Shown one piece after another: positions 34,270-43,228 of a stretch of DNA of 62,310 nt. The DNA is from CAZLNO01 sp964561005 (GTDB lineage: Bacteria > Pseudomonadota > Alphaproteobacteria > Kiloniellales > Rhodovibrionaceae). The DNA is taken from the NCBI GenBank assembly GCA_964561005.1, contig CAZLNO010000008.1:1-62310 (forward strand). Reading direction: 5' to 3'. The notes under the pieces were generated by a model. That model was given only the letters and a program-made list of their open reading frames with translations. It searched no databases and had not been told where the DNA came from. A program made the translations under genes and the position numbers. Positions within the stretch are counted from its first letter, which is position 1. Each line of letters opens with the position of its first letter.

Positions 34270-34999
34270 GCTCAGGGACGTCACGGTTCACTACGGCAAG
34301 GTCCCGGCCATCACGGACCTGTCGATCGAGGTGCCGGAGGGCGAGGTCGTCGCCCTGATCGGCAACAACGGTGCCGGCAAGACGACCACGATGCGGGCGA
34401 TTTCCGGCCTCAAGCACCCGACGAGCGGCGAGATCCGCTTTGACGGCAAGCGCATCGACCGGCTGAAGCCGGAGTACGTGAACCGCCTCGGGGTGGTCCA
34501 GATCCCCGAGGGGCGGCGCGTGTGGCCGCAGATGAGCGTGCTGGAAAACCTGGAAATCGGCGCGTTCCGTCGCAGCGATCGCGCGGGGGTCGGCCGCGAC
34601 TTCGAAATGGTGTTCGAGCACTTCCCGGTGCTCAAGGAACGCCGGCGCCAGATGGCGGGGACGCTGAGCGGCGGGCAGCAACAGATGCTGGCGATGGGCC
34701 GCGCCCTGATGGCGGCGCCGCGGATCATCCTGATGGACGAGCCCTCGCTCGGCCTCTCGCCCAAGATGCAGGCCGAGATCGCGCAGATCATCCGCGGCAT
34801 CCACGGCCAGGGCCGCACGATCCTGCTGGTGGAGCAGAACGCCCGGCTGGCCCTGTCGCTTGCGCAGGAAGCCTATGTGCTGGAAACCGGCCGGGTCGTG
34901 CTGAGCGGCCAGGCGCGGGACCTTCTGGACAACGACGAGGTGAAACGGACCTATCTGGGTGGTTCGGCCAAGACGACCGCCCGGATGGGCGCGGCATGA
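34262..34999 (+). CDS. livF: branched-chain-type ABC ATPase LivF
   Basis: The 245-residue ATPase has Walker A GNNGAGKTT, signature LSGGQQQML and Walker B IILMDEPSLGLS. I chose the TTG at 34262 because it is followed directly by the family start LELRDVTVHYG and GGAGG lies 7 bases before it. It overlaps livG by 8 bases, so the two are coupled. Another TTG 18 bases earlier is less likely. The gene ends the transporter operon. Confidence 0.93.
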   Translation: MLELRDVTVHYGKVPAITDLSIEVPEGEVVALIGNNGAGKTTTMRAISGLKHPTSGEIRFDGKRIDRLKPEYVNRLGVVQIPEGRRVWPQMSVLENLEIGAFRRSDRAGVGRDFEMVFEHFPVLKERRRQMAGTLSGGQQQMLAMGRALMAAPRIILMDEPSLGLSPKMQAEIAQIIRGIHGQGRTILLVEQNARLALSLAQEAYVLETGRVVLSGQARDLLDNDEVKRTYLGGSAKTTARMGAA

Positions 35000-35199
35000 G
35001 GCGCGTTCGAGCCGCCACGTGACATCCGCGGGGCACGCATCAGCGGGCCATGACCGCTCCTCGGCAGGCTGAAACCCGTCCGACGGCCACGGCGAATCGA
35101 TCCGACGACATTGAGATCAGACACTCGTGAGCCCCGCCGCCGCGGCCTTGTCCGGCGGGCCCGTGCCTGTCAGCCTTTTCCGCCGCAGCGAAGGTAATC

Positions 35200-36171
35200 A
35201 TGCCGCTTCTGGACGTCCGCGACCTGGCTGTCGAGTTCCGCACCCCCGCGGGCCCCCTGCGGGCGGTGGATGGGCTGTCCTTCGGCGTCGATGCCGGCGA
35301 GTCCCTGGCGATCGTCGGCGAGTCGGGCAGCGGCAAGTCGGTGACGGCGCGCGCAATCATGGGGCTCCTCCCCGAGCCGCCGGAATGCCGCATCGACGGC
35401 GCCATCGACTTCGAGGGCGTCGACCTGCGCACGCTGGACGAGGCGCGGCTGCGCGACATCCGCGGCAACCACGTTGCCATGATCTTCCAGGAGCCGATGA
35501 CCTCGCTGAACCCGCTGCTGTCCATCGGCACCCAGCTTCGCGAGACGCTGCGCACGCACCTCGGGATGGGCCGCGCCGCGGCGGACGCGCGGGCGGCGGA
35601 GCTGCTGGAGATGGTCGGCATCCCCGAGCCGGCGCGCCAGCTCCGCCACTATCCCCACCACCTTTCCGGCGGCATGCGTCAGCGCGTGATGATCGCCATG
35701 GCGCTGAGCTGCGAGCCGCGCGTGATCATCGCCGACGAGCCGACCACCGCCCTCGACGTCACCATCCAGCAGCAGATCCTGGAACTGATGCGCGACCTCA
35801 CCCGGCGTCTCGACGTCGCGCTGGTGCTGATCACGCACAACCTCGGGCTGGTGGCGCGCTACTGCGACCGGGTGAACGTCATGTACGCCGCGCGCATCGT
35901 GGAATCCGGGGCCACCCGGGAGATCTTCGCCCGTCCGCGCCATCCCTACACCATCGGCCTGATCAAGTCGGTGCCGCGGCTGGACCTGCCGAAGAGCGAG
36001 CCGCTGACGCCGATCGCGGGCCAGGCGCCCGACCTCGCGCGACTGGGGCCCGGCTGTCCCTTCCGGCCGCGCTGCGCCTGGGCGGTCGACGCCTGCGCCA
36101 TGACCCGGCCCGAGCTGAGGGAGGTCTTTCCCGAGCATCGCTCCGCCTGCCTGCGTCGCGACGAGCTTTAG
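35200..36171 (+). CDS. dppD: dipeptide/oligopeptide-type ABC ATPase DppD
   Basis: The 323 residues contain Walker A GESGSGKSV, signature LSGGMRQRVMIAMAL and Walker B VIIADEPTTALDV. The C-terminal oligo_HPY zinc-like region CPFRPRCAWAVDAC is typical of OppD/DppD. It is on the plus strand, while the B, C, F and binding-protein genes of the same type are on the minus strand and face it. The stop codons of dppD and dppC overlap by 4 bases. The partner set is complete only if both strands are counted. Confidence 0.9.
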   Translation: MPLLDVRDLAVEFRTPAGPLRAVDGLSFGVDAGESLAIVGESGSGKSVTARAIMGLLPEPPECRIDGAIDFEGVDLRTLDEARLRDIRGNHVAMIFQEPMTSLNPLLSIGTQLRETLRTHLGMGRAAADARAAELLEMVGIPEPARQLRHYPHHLSGGMRQRVMIAMALSCEPRVIIADEPTTALDVTIQQQILELMRDLTRRLDVALVLITHNLGLVARYCDRVNVMYAARIVESGATREIFARPRHPYTIGLIKSVPRLDLPKSEPLTPIAGQAPDLARLGPGCPFRPRCAWAVDACAMTRPELREVFPEHRSACLRRDEL

Positions 36172-37073
36172 AGCCCCTTGCCTTCCTTCACATCCAGGAT
36201 ATCGCGCAGCGCGTCGCCCAGGAAGTTGATGCTGAGCACCGTCAGCATGATGAACAGGCCGGGGAAGACGCCCAGCCACCACGCCCGCGAGATGAAGCTG
36301 CGGCCGTCGGAGAGGATCAGCCCCCAGGTCGGGGTGTCGGCCTCCACCCCCAGGCCCAGGAAGGACAGCACCGCCTCGGCCAGGATGGCGTAGGACACCG
36401 ACACCGTCGCCTGCACGATGATCGGCGCGGTCGCGTTGGGCAGGATGTGGCGCCACATGATGCGGAAGTCGCTGGCGCCCAGGGTGCGCGCGGCGGCGAC
36501 GTACTGCTCCTCCTTGATGGTCAGGACCATGCCGCGGGCGATGCGCGCGAAGTCGTCCAGGAAGGCGAGCGCGATCGCGGCCATCACGTTCAGCAGCCCG
36601 GTGCCGACCACGGCGACCAGGTAGACCGCGATGATGATGTTGGGAAAGGCCCACTGCAGGTCGATGTAGCGCATGATCAGCATGTCGAGCCAGCCGCCGT
36701 AATAGCCCGCAAGGACCCCAAGCGCCACGCCGACCACCAGCGCGATCGCCACGGTGACCACCCCGACGAAAAGCGAGATGCGCGCGCCGTGGATCAGCCG
36801 GCTGAGCAGGTCGCGCCCCAGGTCATCGGTGCCCAGGGGATGCGACCAGGACAACCCCTCCATCATCATGAAGGCCATGGCGTTGGGGTCGTGGGGCGCG
36901 ATCCAGGGCGCGAGGACCGCCATGACCACCAGGACGCTCAGGACCGCCAGACCCGCCAGCGCCTTCTTGTCGGCCAGCAGGATGCGCAACCAGCGGCCGC
37001 GGGTCCGCGGCGGCGCGGCGGCGTCGCTCAGCTCCGCCTCGGACGCCGGCGCCTGCGGGGAGAGTTCGGTCAT
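36168..37073 (-). CDS. dppC: dipeptide-type ABC permease DppC
   Basis: This 301-residue inner-membrane permease has an N-terminal segment after a 30-residue cytoplasmic tail, the OppC_N domain (LAPWIAPHDPNAM, then HPLGTDDLGRDLLSRLIHGARISL), and five further segments. The coupling region near 200 reads EEQYVAAARTLGASDFRIMWRH. It starts 11 bases after the dppB stop. It ends against dppD in the other direction. Confidence 0.93.
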   Translation of the reverse strand: MTELSPQAPASEAELSDAAAPPRTRGRWLRILLADKKALAGLAVLSVLVVMAVLAPWIAPHDPNAMAFMMMEGLSWSHPLGTDDLGRDLLSRLIHGARISLFVGVVTVAIALVVGVALGVLAGYYGGWLDMLIMRYIDLQWAFPNIIIAVYLVAVVGTGLLNVMAAIALAFLDDFARIARGMVLTIKEEQYVAAARTLGASDFRIMWRHILPNATAPIIVQATVSVSYAILAEAVLSFLGLGVEADTPTWGLILSDGRSFISRAWWLGVFPGLFIMLTVLSINFLGDALRDILDVKEGKGL

Positions 37074-37084
37074 GGCCCCTTCCG

Positions 37085-38032
37085 TCACTCGTAGCTGATG
37101 CGCGGGTCGATCAGGCCGTATAGCAGGTCGACCACCAGGTTCGCGAAGACGAAGATGGCCGAGACCGCCAGGATCGCCCCCTGCACGACCGGGTAGTCGC
37201 GATTGAGGATGCCCTCGATGAGCACCCGGCCCAGGCCCTTGATCGAGAACACGTTCTCCACCACCACCGCGCCGGCCATCAGCAGGCCGAAGGCGATGCC
37301 CATCACGGTGATCACCGGGATCAGCGCGTTGGGAAAGGCGTGCACCAGCAGCACCCGCGCCTTGCGCAGGCCCTTCGCCTGGGCGACCTGGACGTACTCG
37401 GTCTTCAGCACCTCCAGCATGGCCGAGCGGATCATCCGCGCGATGATGGCCGAGAAGGCGGTGCCCGCGGCGATGGCCGGCAGGATCAGGTGCGACAGCC
37501 AGGGCCAGAAGCCCTCCGACAGCGGCACATAGCCGATCGCCGGCAGCCATTGCAGGTTCGCGGCAAAGACCAGGATCAGCAGGATCGCCAGCCAGAAGTC
37601 GGGCATGCTGAGGCCCAGGAAGGCCACCGCCGTCACGGTGTGGTCCAGCGCGGTGTTCTTGCGCACCGCCGAGATCAACCCCGCCGGAACGGCGATCGCG
37701 GTGGCCACCAGGAACGACAGCGCCGCCAGCGACAGCGTGCGGGGGAACGCCTCGGCCAGGATGCGGGTCACCTGGATGCGGCTGCCGTAGATCGAGTTGC
37801 CGAGGTCCCCTTGCAGCGTCAGCCAGAACCACTTCAGGTACTGGATGTGGATCGGCTGGTCGAGGCCGAACTTCTCCTTCAGCGCCGCCGCCGCCTCGGG
37901 GTCGCCGGCGTCGAACAGCAGCGCCGCCAGCGGATCGCCGGGCACGATGCGCAGCAGGAAGAAGACGATCGTGGCGACCGCCCACATCACCACGATCGCC
38001 CCCAGGATGCGTCGAATCACGTAACCGAACAT
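37085..38032 (-). CDS. dppB: dipeptide-type ABC permease DppB
   Basis: The 315-residue permease opens with MFGYVIRRILGAIVVMWAVAT, the standard DppB/GsiC start. The segment KTEYVQVAQAKGLRKARVLLVHAF holds the EAA loop. About six hydrophobic segments are visible. The gene lies downstream of the binding-protein gene across a repeat-containing gap of 223 bases, and 11 bases before dppC. Confidence 0.94.
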   Translation of the reverse strand: MFGYVIRRILGAIVVMWAVATIVFFLLRIVPGDPLAALLFDAGDPEAAAALKEKFGLDQPIHIQYLKWFWLTLQGDLGNSIYGSRIQVTRILAEAFPRTLSLAALSFLVATAIAVPAGLISAVRKNTALDHTVTAVAFLGLSMPDFWLAILLILVFAANLQWLPAIGYVPLSEGFWPWLSHLILPAIAAGTAFSAIIARMIRSAMLEVLKTEYVQVAQAKGLRKARVLLVHAFPNALIPVITVMGIAFGLLMAGAVVVENVFSIKGLGRVLIEGILNRDYPVVQGAILAVSAIFVFANLVVDLLYGLIDPRISYE

Positions 38033-38074
38033 CTCAGTCCTTCGGCGGGTTCAGACGCGGCGCATGAGGCCCCA

Positions 38075-38224
38075 CGCTTGGCGCGTTCGCGCCGACTTCG
38101 TGTCCGACAAGCTCATGCTTCGACAAGCTCATGCTTCGACAAGCTCAGCATGAGGCCTCATGCCCATCCCGACGCGACCCTCATGGCCGACGCGCCCCTC
38201 ATCCTGAGCCCGTCGAAGGATGAG
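38075..38224. repeat. REP-like palindromic element with 16-bp tandem units (copy 1)
   Basis: The element carries TTCGACAAGCTCAGCATGAGG (38135-38155) and its imperfect inverse at 38197-38217 (18 of 21 pairs). Its left side has the unit CGACAAGCTCATGCTT twice (38105-38120, 38121-38136) and a third variant at 38137. The flank CTTGGCG...CGACTTCGTGTCCGACA is shared with the copy at 55961. It lies inside the binding-protein/permease operon and could trim or shield the mRNA between them. Confidence 0.8.
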
Positions 38225-38255
38225 ACCAAGTCATCATGCGTCGCGACGCGCCCGC

Positions 38256-40040
38256 TCAGCCGCTCAGCGTCACCCGGTCGAGGTCGACCAGGCCGGGAAT
38301 GCGGCTGCGCCGCGGGAAGTTCACCCGCTTGCGGTAGACCAAGGTGTCGGCGGGATGGAACACGAAGGCGGTGGCCGCCTTGTCGGAGGTGATCCGGTTG
38401 GCCTGCTGCACCAGCTCGCGCCGCTTCTCCTTGTCCGGCGTAACCGACTGCTGCTCGATCAGGCGGTCCACCTCCTCCGAGGAAAAGAAGCCGAAGGGCA
38501 GCTCGTCCGGCCGGTTGCGGCCGTTGAACTTCGACTCCGTCTGCATCCAGTCGACCAGGGCATCGTCGGGGTCATAGTCGCCGCCCGAGCCCAGCCGGCA
38601 CAGGTCGAAGTCCATCTTGTCGAAGGAATCGATCAGCACCGGGAAGTCCTTGGGGTCCAGCCGGATGTCGATGCCCAGGTTCTGCTTCAGGATGTTCTTG
38701 ATGACCAGAACCTCGCGCCGCTGGCTCGGACGCAGCAGGATCTTCAGCTCCGGAAAGCCCTCGCCGTCGGGATAGCCCGCCTCGGCCAGCAGGCGCCGCG
38801 CCTCGGCCAGGTCGAAGCGCTGGGCGCTGGACTGCCCGAGCGTCTCGTCGAAATAAAAGCCCATCGCCGGGTTGATCGAGCCATAGGCCGGCGTGCCGCG
38901 GCCGAACTGCGCCTGGCGGATGTACAAGTCGCGGTCCAGCGCCTTGGCGATCGCCATGCGCACCTTGAACCCCGGCTCCTCCAGAAGCTCCTCCAGGGGC
39001 TTGTTGAAGTCGGACACCTTGAAGGGCTCGCGGTGCGGGTTCATGAACACCGTCTGGAAGCCCGGCGCCGGCACGATGTCGACGTTGATGTCGGGGTTCG
39101 CCTCGAAGCGGTCCGTCAGTTCGGGCGGAATGGGGTTGCCGCCGATGATCTGGATGTCGTCGGCCTCCATCGCCGCGGCCAGCGGCTCGGCGTCGAGGAT
39201 CGGCTGGATGACGACCTTGTCCAGCTTGGGCCGCTCGGGGTCGTAGTAGTCCTCGAAGCGCTCCAGGGTCACGGACTGCCCCAGGGTGTGCCCGGTCACC
39301 CGGAACGGGCCGGTGCCCACCGGGGTCAGGCCGTACTGCTCCGGGCCCATCTCCTTCAGCGCGCCGCGGCTGACGATGGTCATGGCGCGCCCGCTGGAGC
39401 GCTCCAGCGTCTTCACCAGGAAGGACGCCTGCGGCGCCTTCAGCTTGATCTTCACCTTGTGCGGGCCGAGCTTCTCGATGCCGGCGATGTTCGCCACCAC
39501 CCGGCTGTGGATCGAATTCTCCGGGTCCTTCGAGCGGTTGTAGGTGAAGATGACGTCGTCGGCGGTGAAGGGGTCGCCGTTGTGGAAGGTGACGCCCTCG
39601 CGCAGGTTGAAGGTGTACTCGGTGCCGTCCTCGCTGATCGTCCAGTCGCGGGCCAGGTCGCCTTGGGCGATCAGATCCGGGTTGATGTGCGTCAGGCCGC
39701 TCAGCACGTTCGAAGCGATCTGGAACTGCAGCACCTGGTTGATCTGCGCCGGGTCCAGGGTGCGGATCTCGCCGATCCCCGACCAGCCGGCCCGCAGCGT
39801 GCCGCCGCTGGCCGCCAGTGCCGATCGCGCCCCGGCGCCGGGCAGCAGGTGCGCCGCCGTCAGCGCGCCGGACGCGGCCAGCAGCCGCAGCACCGTCCTG
39901 CGGCCGAGTTGCGGGCCGCCCAGGTCCTTGGCGTCGAGCCCCACCAGCGGGTCGCGCGGGTCGTAGTCGTGGGCGGCGTCCCATTCCTCGCGAAGCGCCG
40001 CCGCCTCGTCGGGACCGAGATGATGCAGGAAATCCGTCAT
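38256..40040 (-). CDS. dipeptide-type ABC periplasmic substrate-binding protein
   Basis: This 594-residue SBP_bac_5 protein binds peptides or other ligands such as glutathione, nickel chelates or opines. The ligand domain begins near residue 80 (LRAGWSGIGEIRTLDPAQINQ) and contains the DWTISEDGTEYTFNLREGVTF signature. An unusual N-terminal 46-residue stretch, acidic and without signal features, precedes the twin-arginine-type segment GRRTVLRLLAASGALTAA (47-64). The ATG at 40040 has GGGAGG upstream, so the long form seems to be made. It follows the ATPase gene by 77 bases. Confidence 0.9.
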   Translation of the reverse strand: MTDFLHHLGPDEAAALREEWDAAHDYDPRDPLVGLDAKDLGGPQLGRRTVLRLLAASGALTAAHLLPGAGARSALAASGGTLRAGWSGIGEIRTLDPAQINQVLQFQIASNVLSGLTHINPDLIAQGDLARDWTISEDGTEYTFNLREGVTFHNGDPFTADDVIFTYNRSKDPENSIHSRVVANIAGIEKLGPHKVKIKLKAPQASFLVKTLERSSGRAMTIVSRGALKEMGPEQYGLTPVGTGPFRVTGHTLGQSVTLERFEDYYDPERPKLDKVVIQPILDAEPLAAAMEADDIQIIGGNPIPPELTDRFEANPDINVDIVPAPGFQTVFMNPHREPFKVSDFNKPLEELLEEPGFKVRMAIAKALDRDLYIRQAQFGRGTPAYGSINPAMGFYFDETLGQSSAQRFDLAEARRLLAEAGYPDGEGFPELKILLRPSQRREVLVIKNILKQNLGIDIRLDPKDFPVLIDSFDKMDFDLCRLGSGGDYDPDDALVDWMQTESKFNGRNRPDELPFGFFSSEEVDRLIEQQSVTPDKEKRRELVQQANRITSDKAATAFVFHPADTLVYRKRVNFPRRSRIPGLVDLDRVTLSG

Positions 40041-40117
40041 GCCTTGCCTCCCTGTTGCGCGCCCTGCCCTTCGACGACAAGGCGCCTTGAACCCCACTCC
40101 CCCCGAAACCGCAAATC

Positions 40118-41131
40118 TCACGCCACCCTGGGCGCCACCTCCGTGCAGGCCACGCGATGGCCGGGCGCCACCTCCCGCAGCGCCGGCGCCTGGCAGCGGC
40201 AGCGGTCGACGGCCAGCGGACAGCGCGGATGGAACACGCAGCCCGAGGGCGGGTTCGCCGGACTGGGCACCTCGCCGCGCAGCACCTCGTGCGGGCGCGC
40301 GGCCTCCACGTCGGGGTCGGGCACCGGGATGGCGGAAATCAGCGCCTGCGTGTAGGGATGCCTGGGCGCGGCGAAGAGGGCCTCGCTCCCGGCCTCCTCG
40401 ACGACGCGGCCGAGATACATCACCGCCACGCGGTCGCAGAGGTGGCGGACCACGCTGAGGTCGTGCCCGATGAACAGGTAGGTGAGCTGGAACCGCGCGC
40501 GCAGCTCGGCCAGCAGGTTGATGATCTGCGCCTGGATCGAGACGTCCAGCGCCGAGACCGCCTCGTCGCAGACAATGAAGTCGGGCCGCAGCGCCAGGGC
40601 GCGGGCAATGCCGACCCGCTGGCGCTGCCCGCCGCTCATCTCGTGGGGGTAGCGCTCGGCGAAGCGCGGCGACAGCCCGCAAAGGTGCAGCAGCTCGGCC
40701 ACCTGTTCGCGACGCTGCGCGGCGGTCATCTCCGGGCGATGGATGATATAGGGCTCGGCCACGATCTCGCCCACCGTCATGCGCGGGTTGAGCGAGCTGA
40801 ACGGGTCCTGGAAGATCGCCTGCACGCGGCGGCGATAGGTCTTGTTGCCGGCGCGCGACTGCGTCCAGATGTCCGCGCCGTCAAAGCGGATGGTGCCGCC
40901 GGTGGGGCGCAGCAGCTTGAGGATGCTCCGCGCCACGGTGGTCTTGCCGCAGCCGGATTCGCCGACCAGGCCCAGCACCTCGCCCTTGGCGATGCTTAGG
41001 TCCACGCCCTCCACCGCCTTCACACTGCCGACCTGCCGGCGCAGCAGGCCGCCCCGGGTCACGGGAAAGTGGGCGCGCAGCCCCTCGATCTCGACGAAGG
41101 GCGCGGTGGTGCTGGCGCCAGGCGATGGCAT
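40118..41131 (-). CDS. dppF: dipeptide-type ABC ATPase DppF
   Basis: The 337-residue ATPase has Walker A GESGCGKTT, signature MSGGQRQRVGIARAL and Walker B FIVCDEAVSALDV. The oligo_HPY end CVFHPRCPLAVDRC is complete. I chose the ATG at 41131 with TGGAGG upstream. It is the first gene of the minus-strand unit dppF, binding protein, dppB, dppC, an order different from the usual A-B-C-D-F. Confidence 0.93.
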   Translation of the reverse strand: MPSPGASTTAPFVEIEGLRAHFPVTRGGLLRRQVGSVKAVEGVDLSIAKGEVLGLVGESGCGKTTVARSILKLLRPTGGTIRFDGADIWTQSRAGNKTYRRRVQAIFQDPFSSLNPRMTVGEIVAEPYIIHRPEMTAAQRREQVAELLHLCGLSPRFAERYPHEMSGGQRQRVGIARALALRPDFIVCDEAVSALDVSIQAQIINLLAELRARFQLTYLFIGHDLSVVRHLCDRVAVMYLGRVVEEAGSEALFAAPRHPYTQALISAIPVPDPDVEAARPHEVLRGEVPSPANPPSGCVFHPRCPLAVDRCRCQAPALREVAPGHRVACTEVAPRVA

Positions 41132-41269
41132 CGAGCCTCCAGGATGGCCCCGGGCGGAACGACAGGAACCCCGACGGCGGGGCAAGGCGCTTGCATTCTA
41201 AGCATGCTCACTTTCAATTGGCTAGTGACATTGGGGTGAGTCGGCGCCACTCGCCGCCGCCGTACTGAC

Positions 41270-42115
41270 TCAGGCGTCGTCGAGTTCCTCGCGATTGATG
41301 GCATAGCCGCTGGCCGGGCCGCGCAGCGGCTGGACCAGCATGCGGTCGAGCCAGAGGTCGCGGCGGGTGCGGAACTGCTCGATGCCGATGGTCATCCGCT
41401 CGTGCCCCTCGCGCGGCTGCGGCCGGTAGGTGCCGAGCAGACGGTCCCACCAGGGCAGGTTGAAGCCGAAATTGCTGTTGGTCTCGCTCGGGTGGATCGA
41501 GTGGTGAACGCGGTGCATGTCCGGGGTGACCACGAACAGCCGCAGCACGCGGTCGACCCTGGCCGGCAGGCGCACGTTGCCGTGGTTGAACATCGAGGTC
41601 GCGTTCAGCAGCACCTCGAACACCAGCACGGCGACCGCCGGCGGGCCCAGCGCGGCGACCACGGCCAGCTTGATGCCCATCGACAGCAGGATTTCCAGTG
41701 GGTGAAAGCGCAGGCCCGTGGTGACGTCGAACTCCAGGTCGGCGTGATGCATGCGGTGCAGCCGCCACAGGCCCGGCACGGCGTGGAACAGCACGTGCTG
41801 CAGATAGATCGCGAAGTCCAGCGCGACGACGGAGACCACGAAAGCCAGCCAGGCCGGGGCCGCGACGGCATTGAACAGGCCCCAGCCCCGCTCCTCGGCC
41901 AGGAGGGCCAGCCCGACGGCCACCATCGGAAAGGCGAGGCGGACCAGAATGGTGTCGAGGACCACCACGCCCAGGTTGCTAGTCCAGCGCAGCAGCCGGG
42001 GAACCTCCTGCCGCCGGCGCGGCGCCGCCAGCTCCCAGGCGGCCATGGCCGCCAGCACGCCCAGGAAGAAGGCGATTCGGATCGTCGGCTCCTCGGCCAG
42101 CAGCAGTTCGGCCAT
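41270..42115 (-). CDS. sterol desaturase family membrane hydroxylase
   Basis: The 281-residue di-iron membrane protein belongs to the fatty acid hydroxylase/sterol desaturase superfamily. Histidine boxes are HVLFH, HRMHH and HRVHHS with N-x-H (FNHGN) between. Several hydrophobic segments line the first half. The substrate may be a fatty acid, sterol-like lipid or carotenoid; bacterial members vary. ATG 42115 is preceded by AAGGAT at 7 bases; an upstream in-frame start would add 13 residues. It is a single gene here. Confidence 0.85.
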   Translation of the reverse strand: MAELLLAEEPTIRIAFFLGVLAAMAAWELAAPRRRQEVPRLLRWTSNLGVVVLDTILVRLAFPMVAVGLALLAEERGWGLFNAVAAPAWLAFVVSVVALDFAIYLQHVLFHAVPGLWRLHRMHHADLEFDVTTGLRFHPLEILLSMGIKLAVVAALGPPAVAVLVFEVLLNATSMFNHGNVRLPARVDRVLRLFVVTPDMHRVHHSIHPSETNSNFGFNLPWWDRLLGTYRPQPREGHERMTIGIEQFRTRRDLWLDRMLVQPLRGPASGYAINREELDDA

Positions 42116-42175
42116 GTCACAATCCTTGCCTCCGCCGAGCCCGGCGGACATCATTCAATTCATGGCCTGAATGGT

Positions 42176-43228
42176 TCAGAAAGCGACGCGCAGCCGTGTC
42201 AATCGCGACCAAGCTGGCGCTGTTCGCGAGGTTCGCGGCGGTGGCGCGCACTGGACCATGCCCATCGGCCGGCGCTTTCGGAACATATGGTGCAGGGAGT
42301 GCGCCGCGTCGAGAGCCCGGCGGCCGGCGTCGGGCTTGCCGTCCTCGCCGATCAGGACGCTCGTCTTGTTGGACAGCCGCACGGCGTCGATGTCGCGCTG
42401 GAAGTCGCTCTCGACGTTGTTCGGAAAGGCGGAATCCGGATCGGCCAGCGCGGTCTCCCGCGTCAGCCAGCCGGGCAGTTCATGGTCGATCTCGTTGCAG
42501 GTGGCGTAGAACCGGGTCTCGACGCCGCCGCCGAGCTGGTAGCCGACGTTGCCGTTGAGCCGGATGCTCTCGGAATCGGCGTGGTCGCGGAAGCCGTCCT
42601 GCGCCATGAAGTTGCCGGTGAGGAAGTAGTCCCAGTCGCCCTCGGCGCCGCCGAAGGCCCCCTGGACGCGGCGGAAATCGAAGCTGCCGTACTCCGCGCG
42701 GCCGACAAGACCGTCATGGTTGCGGCCGGTCGGCGTGACGAAGTTGATGGCGCCGCCCAGCGTGGTGGCCCCGAACCGCAGGGCGTTGGCGCCCTTGAAG
42801 ACCTCGACGTGGCTGAAGGCCAGCGGGTCGATCTCCTGGAAGCCGCCGAAGCCGTCGGGCCGGTTGAGCGGCACGCCGTCCTGCAGCAGCCGCACCCCGC
42901 GCAGGTGGAAGTTCTGCGACAGTCCCGAACCGCGGATCGAGAGGCGGGACTCCTCGCCATACTGCGGCTGCGAGAACACGCCGGGGGTGAAGTCGAGCAT
43001 GTCGTTGGTGGTGACCGCCCGCTTCCGTCTGAAGTCGTCGGCGGGAACGACATCGACGCCGCCGGGCGTGCGCTCGATACGCCGCCGGGCATCCTCGGCG
43101 GAACCCGCGCTCAGCGCCGGCGCTGGCGCCGTGACCGAGAAGGCGTCGAGTTCGACTTCCTCCGCGTGCACCCAGTCTGGCGCGCACAGCATGGTCGTGG
43201 CCAGGAGGGCGGCCCCGGCCCAAGACAT
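42176..43228 (-). pseudogene. truncated TonB-dependent receptor
   Basis: The 350-codon frame begins with a signal peptide (MSWAGAALLATTMLCAPDWVHAEE). It runs through a normal plug domain (GVDVVPADDFRRKRAVTTND, then RLSIRGSGLSQNFHLRGV and GATTLGGAINFVTPTG) and the first barrel strands. Homology stops around codon 290 (RLSNKTSVLIGEDG). The last 60 codons are not barrel-like, although they end LRVAF, a Phe-terminal ending like that of outer-membrane proteins. A full receptor needs about 650-750 residues. I read it as a deletion or frame-shifted remnant; a pseudogene is most likely. Confidence 0.75.
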
